From positions 15,719-79,718 of the forward strand of contig CAAFWU010000007.1 in the NCBI GenBank assembly GCA_900766825.1: a stretch of DNA of 64,000 bases, read 5' to 3'. A program made the translations under genes and the position numbers. Under the pieces are notes generated by a model. That model had not been told where the DNA came from and searched no databases. It saw nothing but the letters and a program-made list of their open reading frames with translations. Shown in pieces: positions 1 through 8,486 of this stretch; the stretch's first letter is position 1; every line of letters begins with the position of its first letter. The DNA comes from Bacteroidales bacterium. Its GTDB lineage: Bacteria; Bacteroidota; Bacteroidia; Bacteroidales; Marinilabiliaceae.

Positions 1-757
1 CGCTGGCCTCGTCGGTTAGGATGTCGCCAAAGGTATTCTCGGTAACCAGAACGTCGAAGAACTTAGGCATGGTCACGATTTTCATGGCTGCGTTGTCCAC
101 AAACATGTAGTCGGTCTGCACATCGGGGAACTTAGGTGCCATTTCCTGAGCCACCTCGCGCCAGAGGCGGCTGCTCTCCAGAACGTTGGCCTTGTCTACA
201 ACGGTGAGGTGCTTACGACGACGCTGTGCGTACTCGAAGGCGAGTTTGAGGATGCGCTCAACCTCGTTGCGGCTGTAGATGTTGGTATCGAAGGCGGTGT
301 TGCCATTGTCTCGGCGACCTTTCTCGCCAAAGTACATGCCACCAGTGAGCTCGCGTACGCAGAGGAACTCAGCGCCCTCAACGAGTTCGCGCTTCAGAGG
401 GCTCTTGTCGATGAGGCTGCTGTAGGTCTCCATGGGGCGGAGGTTGGCGTAGAGACCGAGTTGCTTACGCATGGCCAACAGACCGTTCTCGGGGCGGACC
501 TTGGCGGTTGGGTTATTGTCGAAACGAGGGTCGCCAACAGCACCAAAGAGAACGGCATCGCTCTTCATGCAAATCTGGAAAGTCTCTTCGGGGAAAGGAT
601 CGCCAGTGGCATCGATGGCGCAAGCACCAACAAGACCTTTGGTAAAGGTGGCTTCATGACCGAATTTCTTGCATACAGCGTTGACGGCCTTGACAGCCTG
701 CTCAACAACCTCGGGGCCTATGCCGTCGCCGGGGAGAAGTGCGATGTTGAATTTCAT
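1..757 (-). CDS. leuB: 3-isopropylmalate dehydrogenase, N-terminal part (cut by window edge)
   Basis: Oxidises and decarboxylates 3-isopropylmalate to 2-oxoisocaproate with NAD in cytoplasmic leucine synthesis. The visible first ~252 residues begin MKFNIALLPGDGIGPEVV, the family N-terminus, and include the substrate-region motif FLCVRELTGGMYFG and the stretch VVDKANVLESSRLWREV typical of this family. The ATG at 757 is chosen because the family motif starts directly after it; no stop is met before the left edge, so the C-terminal third lies outside. It follows the LeuA-family gene at 866-2386 by about 110 bases and is the last visible gene of the leuD - LeuA-like - leuB unit. Isocitrate dehydrogenase is the main relative, but the gene context settles the call. 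Confidence 0.95.
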   Translation of the reverse strand, partial: MKFNIALLPGDGIGPEVVEQAVKAVNAVCKKFGHEATFTKGLVGACAIDATGDPFPEETFQICMKSDAVLFGAVGDPRFDNNPTAKVRPENGLLAMRKQLGLYANLRPMETYSSLIDKSPLKRELVEGAEFLCVRELTGGMYFGEKGRRDNGNTAFDTNIYSRNEVERILKLAFEYAQRRRKHLTVVDKANVLESSRLWREVAQEMAPKFPDVQTDYMFVDNAAMKIVTMPKFFDVLVTENTFGDILTDEAS

Positions 758-865
758 CTTGTTTAGGAAATTGTGTTTTGTTTATAGGGTTGGTGGGCTC
801 GGGGACTCGGCGTGATGTTGCTTTGGTCGATGAGCCCAACTGTTTATTATGCAGCGAGGGGCTAA

Positions 866-2386
866 TTAGATGAGGTTAAGCATCTTGACGGTTGCTTTTA
901 TGGCGGCCTCTGTTTGGTCGGCATCGAGACCACGGGTGCGGATCTCTTGACCATCGTTGTCCCAGACAATTACTGTTTCCACAAGGGCATCGGTTTTGCC
1001 CCCTGGGGGGATGGAGACTTTGTAGTCCACGAGACGTGGGTGGTTTCGGCCCAAGCGGTCGTAGATTTTCCAGAGTGCCTTCATAAAGGCATCGTACTGA
1101 CCGTCGCCACGGCTGGTGTCTTCGTACTCCTGATCGTCGATGGAGAGACGGACTGTGGCCACAGGTTTGAGTCCTCGGGTGAGGTTGAGGCTATAGTTGA
1201 CGATTTTGATGGCATCTGGTTTGCGGTCGGCTTGCGAAGGGATGGCACCTCGAAGAACGTCGGCCACGATGAATGGGAGGTCGTCGGTGGAGAGTGTCTC
1301 TTTTTTGTCGCCGAGTTCGATGACGCGTGCGGTGACCAACTTAATTTGCTCAGATGAGAGGTTGATGCCTAACTCCTGAAGATTCTTGGCAATGTTTGCC
1401 TTTCCACTGAGTTTGCCCAAGGCATAGCGTCGAACACGTCCGAAGCGTTCGGGTAAGAGGGGGTTGCAATAGAGGTTGCCCTTGTTGTCGCCATCGGCAT
1501 GCACACCAGCCGTTTGGGTAAAGACGGAGTCGCCCACCACGGGTTTGTTGTCGGGTATGCGGATGCCAGAGAAGTTCTCGACCATGCGGCATACGTGGGT
1601 TAGGCGTTTCTCGTTGATGCCATTGGGTATGCGGAGCATGTCGTTGAGGACGGCCACTACACTGGCCAATGGAGCATTGCCAGCGCGCTCGCCCAAACCG
1701 TTGACGGTGGTGTGGACACCCAGAACGCCTCCGCGCACAGCGGCTGCCACGTTGGCCACGGCCAAATCGTAGTCGTTGTGGGCATGGAAGTCGAAGCGGA
1801 TGTTGGGGTATCGGCTGGTCATCTGACGGCAGAAATCCTCGGTTTGGTTTGGAGCCAGCACACCGAGTGTGTCGGGGAGCATAAAACGCTCGATGGGCTC
1901 GGTGTGGAGGTTATCTACCATGAAGAAGACGTAGTCAGGTGAGCTCATCATGCCGTTGCTCCAATCCTCGAGGTATAGATTGACACGGAGACCCTGACGG
2001 ACCGCCATGGCTACGTTGGCCTTAATGTCGGCCACATGCTCCTCGGGGCTCTTATGCAGCTGTTCGGTCACATGGCGCAGCGAGCCCTTGGCCAGCAAGT
2101 TGATGACTTTGCCGCCAGCCTTGGTAATCCAGTCGATAGAGGCACCGTTGTCCACAAAGCCGAGGATCTCGACCTTGCCGAGGTGTCCGTTTTTGCGGGC
2201 CCAGGTGCAGATGTCTGTGGCGGCCTCGTGTTCGCCAGCCGAGACGCGGGCTGAGGCTATCTCGATGCGGTCTACATGGGCCTCGTCGATGAGCATCTTG
2301 GCCATGGAGAGTTTCTCGCCGTGGCTAAAGGAGACGCCAGCAGTCTGCTCGCCGTCGCGCAGTGTTGTATCTAATATTTCTAACAT
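866..2386 (-). CDS. cimA: LeuA-family acyltransferase, probable (R)-citramalate synthase
   Basis: A second HMGL-like/LeuA-family enzyme of about 506 residues. The N-terminal catalytic domain opens with LDTTLRDGEQTAGVSFSH and carries the metal-binding pair in FDFHAHNDYDLA and the NGLGERAGNAPLA motif; the C-terminal third is a LeuA regulatory (allosteric) dimerisation domain. The ATG at 2386 is chosen because the TIM-barrel motif begins within a few residues; the longer frame to 2476 adds a non-homologous tail. A true leuA is present at 9918-11426, so this paralogue most likely condenses acetyl-CoA with pyruvate to citramalate, feeding LeuCDB toward 2-oxobutyrate and isoleucine. That role is inferred from context and the general LeuA/CimA pattern; a second isopropylmalate synthase cannot be excluded. 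It lies between leuD and leuB on one strand. Confidence 0.8.
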   Translation of the reverse strand: MLEILDTTLRDGEQTAGVSFSHGEKLSMAKMLIDEAHVDRIEIASARVSAGEHEAATDICTWARKNGHLGKVEILGFVDNGASIDWITKAGGKVINLLAKGSLRHVTEQLHKSPEEHVADIKANVAMAVRQGLRVNLYLEDWSNGMMSSPDYVFFMVDNLHTEPIERFMLPDTLGVLAPNQTEDFCRQMTSRYPNIRFDFHAHNDYDLAVANVAAAVRGGVLGVHTTVNGLGERAGNAPLASVVAVLNDMLRIPNGINEKRLTHVCRMVENFSGIRIPDNKPVVGDSVFTQTAGVHADGDNKGNLYCNPLLPERFGRVRRYALGKLSGKANIAKNLQELGINLSSEQIKLVTARVIELGDKKETLSTDDLPFIVADVLRGAIPSQADRKPDAIKIVNYSLNLTRGLKPVATVRLSIDDQEYEDTSRGDGQYDAFMKALWKIYDRLGRNHPRLVDYKVSIPPGGKTDALVETVIVWDNDGQEIRTRGLDADQTEAAIKATVKMLNLI

Positions 2387-2544
2387 TCTGTTTTGGAGGG
2401 TGTGAGGAGTGTGGGTTTGGCAATAGGGCGCCCACAGTGTTAAGTGACATAGAAAATCAAACTCATAACGTCCCAAGGAAAGAGCGAGGGGACATTATGA
2501 GTCTGTGGTCACTTAAAACCAATGCGGAAATGGAGCATGTGCTC

Positions 2545-3150
2545 TTAGCAGTGAGCCTTCTCGTAGGCCTCGGTCTTCTCTTTGTTGGTGAGCAGATAGT
2601 CAATATCGTCGAGACCGTTCATGAGGCAGTGCTTCTTATAGCCGTTGATTTCAAAGTTCTCGCTCTTGCCAGTGGCCAGATTGGTAATGGTTTGGTTGGG
2701 CAGGTCGACACGAACCTTGGTTTTGGGGTCGGCCTTGATGGAAGCGAAGAGTTCGGCAAGGAACTGCTCTGACACAACAACGGGGAGAACGAAGTTGTTC
2801 AACTCATTGTTTTTGTGGATGTCGGCAAAGAAGCTGCTGACAACAACACGGAAGCCATAGCCCGCAATGGCCCAAGCAGCGTGCTCGCGGCTGGAACCCG
2901 AGCCGAAGTTTTTGCCTGCTACCAAGATCTCGCCACCATAGGTGGGGTCGTTGAGCACGAAATCGGCCTTAGGAGTGCCGTCGGCATTGTAGCGCCAGTC
3001 GCGGAAGAGGTTGTCGCCAAAGAACTTCTCTTCGCGTGTTGTGGCTTTGAGGAAGCGAGCGGGGATGATTTGGTCGGTATCGACATTCTCAATTGGCAAG
3101 GGCACACAAGTGCTCTCAATTATGTTGAATTTCTGCTTCATAATCGGCAA
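2545..3150 (-). CDS. leuD: 3-isopropylmalate dehydratase small subunit
   Basis: Small swivelling subunit of isopropylmalate isomerase, partner of LeuC, converting 2- to 3-isopropylmalate. The 201-residue protein shows NVDTDQIIPARFLK near the start and the characteristic ILVAGKNFGSGSSREHAAWA segment around residues 75-95, normal length for the family. ATG codons at 3150 and 3141 are both possible; the second (MKQKFN) is equally good. It is separated from leuC (8487-9884) by five genes on both strands, so it must be expressed from its own promoter; candidate sites are at 3198-3245. It is followed by the LeuA-like gene and leuB. Confidence 0.95.
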   Translation of the reverse strand: MPIMKQKFNIIESTCVPLPIENVDTDQIIPARFLKATTREEKFFGDNLFRDWRYNADGTPKADFVLNDPTYGGEILVAGKNFGSGSSREHAAWAIAGYGFRVVVSSFFADIHKNNELNNFVLPVVVSEQFLAELFASIKADPKTKVRVDLPNQTITNLATGKSENFEINGYKKHCLMNGLDDIDYLLTNKEKTEAYEKAHC

Positions 3151-3197
3151 AAGGTTATGTGTTTACAAATTACAAAAAAACTTCGCTTGAGTATGCA

Positions 3198-3245
3198 CAA
3201 AAGTATATCAATGAGTGCAAAGCCTGCAGAGCGGTGGCAAATTTA
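3198..3245 (-). promoter_or_regulatory. Candidate leuD promoter boxes
   Basis: Read on the minus strand, TACTTTTG (3198-3205) and TAAATTTG (3238-3245) both fit the Bacteroidota -7 consensus TAnnTTTG. The first would give a leader of roughly 45-50 bases before leuD. No convincing -33 TTTG is seen at the usual distance for either box. Confidence 0.45.
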
Positions 3246-3383
3246 CTAAATAAGGCTCAAAGTTGATAACTTAGTGAGGCTGTTAAACTTCGGTTGGGAA
3301 TGATAAAAGTGATGTTTTTATTGAAATTTTGCCATTTTAAAGGAGAGTAAGAAGGACTTCAATTGCACTAAAGGAGTATTTGA

Positions 3384-3431
3384 CGAAAAAAAACCGCAGC
3401 TTCCTATTACATTTGAGAACGGAAACTGCGG
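3384..3431 (-). terminator. Intrinsic terminator after the Rpn-family gene
   Basis: On the minus strand, CCGCAG-TTTCC pairs with GGAAG-CTGCGG across a loop of about 16 bases, followed by a run of eight T. It lies about 30 bases beyond the stop of the gene at 3462-4457. Confidence 0.8.
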
Positions 3432-3461
3432 AATAAAAACTATATGCTTAAAAATAAAGAC

Positions 3462-4457
3462 CTACGTCCTTAACTTCTTAACTTCTTCAACCGTGATGGA
3501 GAGCGCTTTAGCAATTGCTTCGTTATTCAAACCATTGTCAATTAGACTTATGACAATGTGTTTTAGTTGTTTCAAATATTCTTCGCGAGCCTGCCGTAAT
3601 CCCTCCTCAATTCCCTCTTCACGTCCTATTTCCTTTCCTTTTTGCAGACCTTCTTTCATACCCTTCTCACGACCTTTTTCTTCTCCTTGACGTTCACCCT
3701 CTCTAAAACTTGTATCGATCACACTTTCAGCATAGGCATTGTTATCGAGCATCCTAAGGTATGTTTTTTTGTCATCGGGCGAGAGCATATCATACTTAAG
3801 TGTCTCACGCGCCTCTATCAAACCAGGTGTTTTCGTATCTTGACGTATCTCACCATTTTTCAAGAAGAACATCCACTCCTCAATAGGAGTTTTTGCAACT
3901 GAGTTAAAGTCATTGACTCTTAATATGTAGTACTCTGGGAAAATTGCCCCAGCATCCTCCATACCAACATCTTCGACACGCTGTTTCCCAAAAATGCTTT
4001 CTGTCTGATTCTTAGTTAGTTTCAATATATCATTGGGATTATGCAGACCACGGAATGTGGTTCTCCCGTGATAGACATAATCTTCGCCTTGTCCCATATC
4101 GAAGTAAACGATATTGATAGAGAAGACTTTACGTACTTTGTCGTACTTTTCACCTCGTTTTATATATTCAGTAATGGCCTTTGAAGTGCCATAAAGGATA
4201 CGATGGAAATAATATAGCTCACGCGTATTCTGAATCTCCACAATAATTAATTCTCCATCCTCGCTTTCTGCCATTAAATCGACCCGATTGAACTTATCAT
4301 CCTCAGTTTGCTGGTTTCCCTCGCTCTCCAAAATACTTGAAATTGTATATTTCTGTCCAAGCAAAACAGTAATCAAACCCTCCAAAACTGCATGGTTTGC
4401 TTTATCTCTGAGCATTCTCTTCATTGCCCAATCGAAACGAACATACTGTGGATCCAT
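3462..4457 (-). CDS. Rpn-family PD-(D/E)XK nuclease / putative transposase
   Basis: A 331-residue protein of the Rpn (recombination-promoting nuclease, formerly 'PD-(D/E)XK transposase') family. The nuclease core is visible as VDLMAESEDGELIIVEIQNT at residues 59-78, with D60, E74 and Q76 in the D-x(n)-E-x-Q arrangement. Residues ~245-300 form a highly charged, Gly-punctuated region of KG/EG repeats, followed by a short helical end, both common in this family. Known Rpn members in enterobacteria promote RecA-independent recombination; no specific function is established for Bacteroidota members. The ATG at 4457 is preceded by a good promoter box and followed by its own terminator, so it is a single-gene unit. 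A second, different family member lies at 19682-20638. Confidence 0.85.
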   Translation of the reverse strand: MDPQYVRFDWAMKRMLRDKANHAVLEGLITVLLGQKYTISSILESEGNQQTEDDKFNRVDLMAESEDGELIIVEIQNTRELYYFHRILYGTSKAITEYIKRGEKYDKVRKVFSINIVYFDMGQGEDYVYHGRTTFRGLHNPNDILKLTKNQTESIFGKQRVEDVGMEDAGAIFPEYYILRVNDFNSVAKTPIEEWMFFLKNGEIRQDTKTPGLIEARETLKYDMLSPDDKKTYLRMLDNNAYAESVIDTSFREGERQGEEKGREKGMKEGLQKGKEIGREEGIEEGLRQAREEYLKQLKHIVISLIDNGLNNEAIAKALSITVEEVKKLRT

Positions 4458-4483
4458 TGCTAAGTATATTAGAGTTATTCACT

Positions 4484-4491
4484 CAAAGATA
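4484..4491 (-). promoter_or_regulatory. Promoter -7 box of the Rpn-family gene
   Basis: TATCTTTG on the minus strand matches TAnnTTTG exactly and lies 27 bases before the ATG at 4457, giving a leader of about 20 bases. No clear -33 element. Confidence 0.6.
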
Positions 4492-4715
4492 GGAATTTGT
4501 GAATAAAAATGGCGATGCTTATTAACAAAACAATAAAAGCACACGCAACAAAATCTGTCTTCATCAACATCTTTGAAAAAAAAGTGCCTCATAAGGCAAA
4601 AAAATATCTTTTTGCCTACGTGTTTTGCAGTCGTGAGTTGTCTTATGAATGTAGGGCTCAAGAAAAGAGCCTTGCCAACCATCCCAAACTGAAACCCTAA
4701 AACAAGCTACCAGTC

Positions 4716-5384
4716 ATGAAAGCAATGTCATTCGACCAGATGAGAGCCGACCACGAGTCGCTCATCGCCCTGCCCTGCATGTCCGTCATGCAAGGTTTGT
4801 CAACCGACAAAAGCTTTAGGGAGCATTTCTATCTTACAGGATACGAAGGTTTGTGCTTGGCCATGAACCACCGCGAGATAACCCGAGCCATCATATCGTC
4901 CGCCGTTCCCATGGACGGCGAGCTTCTTGTCATTGGAGCAGACAGCGCTTGCATGCTTTGGCACAGCGTATGCACCGAGCTTCGCATCCGCGTTTCGGCT
5001 CTTAACATTGCCGATGCCGACCTGCTTCAAGCTGCCGAGACCATTATGAAGGTGAACAAACATATTTCCCACATTCTCTGCTCGGCAGAGTGCAGCCCCG
5101 AAGTGGTGGGTGCCATCTGTAAGCTTGCTCACAAGAACCGCGCCGCTGTGATTGTAGACAACGAGGGTGAGCAAATGGATATGACTCAGATAGAGAAACT
5201 TGGTGTCGACTTCACCATTGGCACATCGGAGTTCGAGGGTTATGAGCCCATAAGTATTGTGGTTGCACGCCGCGCACGCCTAGTCATGACCGAAGGCAAC
5301 GCACGCCGCGCCGAGCACGACATCTACGCCATGTGGCAAGAGAGCCTTGTTGGGCGCACTTCAATGCTCGCCCCCATGGCATAG
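4716..5384 (+). CDS. Degenerate class-V aminotransferase-fold protein without PLP lysine
   Basis: A 222-residue protein whose order of segments resembles the large domain of class-V aminotransferases (alanine-glyoxylate and 2-aminoethylphosphonate transaminase types): a loading segment ending ELLVIGADSACMLWHSVC, a strand ILCSAECSPEVVGAIC, then AAVIVDNEGEQMDMTQIEKL and GVDFTIGTSEFEGYEPISIV. In active relatives the Asp of the VDxxxS-type strand binds the PLP nitrogen and the segment corresponding to GTSEFEGYEP carries the Schiff-base lysine (usually S-Q/H-K). Here the Asp is present (VDNEGE) but no lysine occurs at the expected place, and the C-terminal small domain is missing. It is therefore probably not a transaminase. 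This is inference from motif order; no close family is recognised. It is a monocistronic gene ending in a strong terminator at 5502-5544. Confidence 0.55.
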   Translation: MKAMSFDQMRADHESLIALPCMSVMQGLSTDKSFREHFYLTGYEGLCLAMNHREITRAIISSAVPMDGELLVIGADSACMLWHSVCTELRIRVSALNIADADLLQAAETIMKVNKHISHILCSAECSPEVVGAICKLAHKNRAAVIVDNEGEQMDMTQIEKLGVDFTIGTSEFEGYEPISIVVARRARLVMTEGNARRAEHDIYAMWQESLVGRTSMLAPMA

Positions 5385-5501
5385 GAACAAGGGCAATGGA
5401 TTTTGAGAAGATAAAAACTCTTCACGTAATAGGTTAGCAAACACATCGAAGAGAAAGCTGATTACTTATCACTACCTCTTCTAAATTTTATACCAATAAT
5501 T

Positions 5502-5544
5502 CCGCACAAGTGGTTGAACGTCAACGCACTTGTGCGGTTTTTTT
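5502..5544 (+). terminator. Intrinsic terminator
   Basis: CCGCACAAGTG at 5502-5512 pairs with CACTTGTGCGG at 5527-5537, and the inner GTTGA/TCAAC extends the stem; seven T follow. It ends the transcript of the gene at 4716-5384. Confidence 0.9.
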
Positions 5545-5663
5545 AACTCGAGTCATAGAGGTTCCAAATAGTGGACTCAAATGGTGGAAATCAAATGAGT
5601 TTTAAGAACAGAGAGGTAAGGTAGATTTAGAATAAACACGTTATGGGAGCTAAGCAAAGTGAG

Positions 5664-5671
5664 TATATTTG
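5664..5671 (+). promoter_or_regulatory. Promoter -7 box of the sulfatase maturase gene
   Basis: TATATTTG matches TAnnTTTG exactly and lies 22 bases before the ATG at 5694, implying a leader of about 15 bases. Confidence 0.6.
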
Positions 5672-5693
5672 CCACAAAATATCCTAAATCAAG

Positions 5694-6953
5694 ATGCCAC
5701 AAAACGCCACAGAGGTCCATAATACCTACTCCCCCTTTGCTCACCCCGTCTATGTGATGGCCAAACCTGTAGGTTCGGCTTGCAACATGCGGTGCACCTA
5801 CTGTTACTATCTTGAGAAAGCTCAAGAACTTAAAAGCGAGGTCAAAGAGAGTGTGATGAGTCTGGAGACCTTGGAACACTACATCCGCCAATACCTTGAA
5901 TGCCAGACCACGGAGTGCGTTCTCTTCACATGGCATGGCGGCGAGCCCTTGCTCCGAGGGATAGAATTCTACCAAAGGGTTGTGGAGTTGGAGCAGAAGT
6001 GGGCTCGTGGCCGAAGAGTGGACAACTGCATTCAGACCAACGGCACTCTGCTCACGCCCGAATGGGCACGGTTCTTTGCCCAACACGAGTGGCTGGTGGG
6101 TGTCTCGGTGGATGGCGACGAGGAGCAACACGATGCTTTACGTCATATGAGTGCCAACCCCACCTCTGGCTCCCACACCCTGATAATGAGGGGCATAGAT
6201 ATGCTTAACCAAGCTGGGGTTATGTGGAACGCCATGGCCACGGTGAACGCCCTCAATGCCCAAGAGCCCGAGCGTTTCTACAACTTCTTTGTGTCCCACG
6301 GCTGCCAATATATTCAGTTCACCCCTGTGGTGGAACGGAGGGTGCTGAGCGGACCTCGCAAGGGTTTGCTGGCAATGCCTAACGACGATGAGAGAAATGC
6401 CGAGCTGACGCCATGGTCGGTGACGCCCGATGTCTGGGGGCAGTTTCTTTGTCGACTCTTCGACCAGTGGGTGAGGCGCGACGTGGGACGAATCTTTGTA
6501 CAAACTTTCGATGCCACACTTGCCAACTGGGTGGGCGAGGAGCCTGGTGTATGCAGCCTCTCGGCCAAGTGTGGACACTCGGTGGCCATGGAGGCCGATG
6601 GGTCGGTATTCAGCTGCGACCATTTTGTTTTTCCAGAGCATAGGCTTGGCAACATACATCAGCGGAGCATGACCGAGATGTTTTATGGTCCTGAGCAACA
6701 AGCTTTTGCCAGTCGTAAGATGGGAGAGTTGACGACAAAGTGCCGCGAGTGCCGATGGCTCTTTGCTTGCCATGGAGAGTGTCCCAAGAATAGGTTCGTT
6801 ACAATAAAAAAAGAGGAGCCCAAGCAAAACTATCTTTGCTCGGGCTACTCGCAATTCTTTGCACACAGTGCACGCGCCATGGCTCGCATGGCCGAAAAGA
6901 TTAGCATGGGTCTGCCACCAGCCGACATTGTTTATGAACCAGAGTGGTGGTAG
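5694..6953 (+). CDS. Anaerobic sulfatase-maturating enzyme (radical SAM, SPASM)
   Basis: A 419-residue radical SAM enzyme. The SAM-binding cluster motif is CNMRCTYC at residues 30-37 (C30, C34, C37), preceded by FAHPVYVMAKPVGSA, the characteristic lead of anSME proteins. The C-terminal SPASM region has the expected cysteines in CSLSAKCGHSVAMEADG, SCDHFVFPEH and KCRECRWLFACHGECPKNRF. Known members oxidise an active-site Cys or Ser of sulfatases to formylglycine in the cytoplasm, so that exported sulfatases can act on host or dietary sulfated glycans. No sulfatase gene lies in this window, so its substrates must be elsewhere. It has its own promoter box and converges on hisA, whose end is only about 28 bases away. 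Confidence 0.88.
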   Translation: MPQNATEVHNTYSPFAHPVYVMAKPVGSACNMRCTYCYYLEKAQELKSEVKESVMSLETLEHYIRQYLECQTTECVLFTWHGGEPLLRGIEFYQRVVELEQKWARGRRVDNCIQTNGTLLTPEWARFFAQHEWLVGVSVDGDEEQHDALRHMSANPTSGSHTLIMRGIDMLNQAGVMWNAMATVNALNAQEPERFYNFFVSHGCQYIQFTPVVERRVLSGPRKGLLAMPNDDERNAELTPWSVTPDVWGQFLCRLFDQWVRRDVGRIFVQTFDATLANWVGEEPGVCSLSAKCGHSVAMEADGSVFSCDHFVFPEHRLGNIHQRSMTEMFYGPEQQAFASRKMGELTTKCRECRWLFACHGECPKNRFVTIKKEEPKQNYLCSGYSQFFAHSARAMARMAEKISMGLPPADIVYEPEWW

Positions 6954-6981
6954 GGTAGGGTGGGGGACTTAATGTTCTCTC

Positions 6982-7701
6982 CTATTCTACAAAACGGAGT
7001 ACATCCTCTTTGGCAATGCGCTTTTCGTAGATGGCTTTGCCCACAATAACGGCGGGAACGCCCGCTTCGGCTAAGGCATCGAGGTCGGCTGCTGAACCAA
7101 CGCCACCGCTGGCTATGACGTAGAGACCTTCTACTTCGCTCATCATTTTTTTATAAAGGTCGACGGCAGGACCTGCCAACATGCCGTCGCGGCTTATGTC
7201 GGTGCAAATGACTTTGTTGAGGCCTTTGGCACAATAGTCTTGCACAAAGGGGATGAGGTCGAGGTGCGAGGTCTCGGTCCAGCCCGTTACGGCAATCTTC
7301 TCGTCTTTGACGTCAGCACCGAGTATTATTTTGTCGGGTCCGTATTTGGTAATCCAACTGCCGAATTCGGTGGGGCTCTTCACGGCAATGCTGCCACCTG
7401 TGACCATGGCGGCACCGCTCTCGAAGGCTATGTGGAGATCCTCGGTGGTCTTGAGTCCACCGCCGAAGTCCACAATTAGTGAGCCGAGGGAACAGATGGC
7501 TTCGAGGGTACGGTGGTTGATGATGTGACCAGCTTTGGCACCGTCGAGGTCGACAACATGAAGGCGGCGGACACCCCAGTCGGCAAAGGCTTTTGCCACT
7601 TCGCGAGGGTCTTCGTTGTAGACCTTCTTGGTGTCGTAGTCGCCCTTGCTGAGGCGCACACACTTGCCGTCGATGATGTCAATGGCGGGAACAATTTCCA
7701 T
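6982..7701 (-). CDS. hisA: ProFAR isomerase of histidine synthesis
   Basis: 1-(5-phosphoribosyl)-5-[(5-phosphoribosylamino)methylideneamino]imidazole-4-carboxamide isomerase, 239 residues, normal length for this TIM-barrel enzyme. The start MEIVPAIDIIDGKCVRL carries the first catalytic Asp, and GADVKDEKIAVTGW and ICTDISRDGMLAGPAVDL contain the second catalytic Asp and phosphate loops; ASGGVGSAADL is the C-terminal phosphate site. It follows hisH by five bases, so the two are co-transcribed. The usual next gene, hisF, partner of HisH, is not present: the coding strand switches to the sulfatase maturase. Confidence 0.96.
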   Translation of the reverse strand: MEIVPAIDIIDGKCVRLSKGDYDTKKVYNEDPREVAKAFADWGVRRLHVVDLDGAKAGHIINHRTLEAICSLGSLIVDFGGGLKTTEDLHIAFESGAAMVTGGSIAVKSPTEFGSWITKYGPDKIILGADVKDEKIAVTGWTETSHLDLIPFVQDYCAKGLNKVICTDISRDGMLAGPAVDLYKKMMSEVEGLYVIASGGVGSAADLDALAEAGVPAVIVGKAIYEKRIAKEDVLRFVE

Positions 7702-7706
7702 AACGT

Positions 7707-8306
7707 TTAGAGAGAAAGGAAGTTAGACAGAATTTTCTCGCCCACCTCGCCACTCTTCTCGGGGTGGAATTGCGTTGCATAAAAGTTGTCTTTATGCAGA
7801 GCGTTGCTATACTCCACGGTGTGGGTGGTGGTGGCAATGGTGTAGGGGCAGACGGGAACGTAGTAGCTGTGGATGCAGTAGACGTAGGCACCCTCCAGTT
7901 CGGGTGAAAAGAGTGGTTGCTTTACGTTGTGTAGGCTATTCCAACCCATCTGTGGCACCTTGAGGTTGAGGTCGTTAGGTTCGGGAATGGGGAAGCGAAG
8001 CACGGGAACGTCGAAAACGCCCAAGCAATCTACGTTGCCCTCCTCGGAGTGGTTGCAGAGGAGCTGCATTCCCACACAGATGCCCAACACGGGCTGGCGG
8101 AGCGAGCAGATGACCTTATCGAGACCCGTCTGACGGAGGTGAGCCATGGTGGTTGAGGCCTCGCCCTGCCCAGGGAAGATAACTTTGTCGGCCTTGCGCA
8201 ACTCATCGGCATCGTCGGTCAAGATGGCCTGAACACCAAGTCGGCTCATGGCGTTGAGCACCGAGCGGATGTTGCCCGCATTATATTTCACAACAGCAAT
8301 GCTCAT
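7707..8306 (-). CDS. hisH: Imidazole glycerol phosphate synthase glutaminase subunit
   Basis: Class-I glutamine amidotransferase, 199 residues, supplying ammonia to HisF. The nucleophile elbow is LGICVGMQLLCN with the catalytic Cys near residue 77, and the His/Glu pair is in ATQFHPEKSGEVG near the end. The N-terminus SIAVVKYNAGNIRSVLNAMSRLG is typical HisH. It begins about 35 bases after the leuC terminator and is followed directly by hisA. HisF, needed to complete the enzyme, is not in the window. Confidence 0.96.
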   Translation of the reverse strand: MSIAVVKYNAGNIRSVLNAMSRLGVQAILTDDADELRKADKVIFPGQGEASTTMAHLRQTGLDKVICSLRQPVLGICVGMQLLCNHSEEGNVDCLGVFDVPVLRFPIPEPNDLNLKVPQMGWNSLHNVKQPLFSPELEGAYVYCIHSYYVPVCPYTIATTTHTVEYSNALHKDNFYATQFHPEKSGEVGEKILSNFLSL

Positions 8307-8340
8307 TGACTATGAGAATAAAGAGCTGAAAAACAAAGAA

Positions 8341-8409
8341 TTGAAAAAAGAGAGCCGCAAGGTCTGGGCATAGCCAAAATTGTGTTTTGGATGCGAGAAC
8401 CTTGCGGCT
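8341..8409 (-). terminator. Intrinsic terminator closing leuA-leuC
   Basis: On the minus strand AGCCGCAAGGT (8409-8399) pairs with ACCTTGCGGCT (8363-8353); a smaller CCAAAA/TTTTGG hairpin sits in the loop, and CTCTTTTTTC follows. It separates leuC from hisH although both are on the same strand, so hisHA probably uses another promoter or read-through. Confidence 0.85.
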
Positions 8410-8486
8410 ATATCTGTTTTGGTCATTGGCCTAATGTGTCCCCAAAAGCGATGGGGCATCTATTGAACCTCTGGAGCCAAAGTGTG

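Larger units (their letters stand above)
3151..3461. other. Intergenic region upstream of leuD
   Basis: About 310 bases between the start of leuD and the end of the Rpn-family gene, both on the minus strand. It holds two candidate leuD promoter -7 boxes and the terminator of the upstream gene. No further reading frame or RNA gene is seen. Confidence 0.7.
5385..5693. other. Intergenic region before the sulfatase maturase gene
   Basis: About 310 bases holding the terminator at 5502-5544 and the promoter box at 5664-5671. No other gene is visible. Confidence 0.7.
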
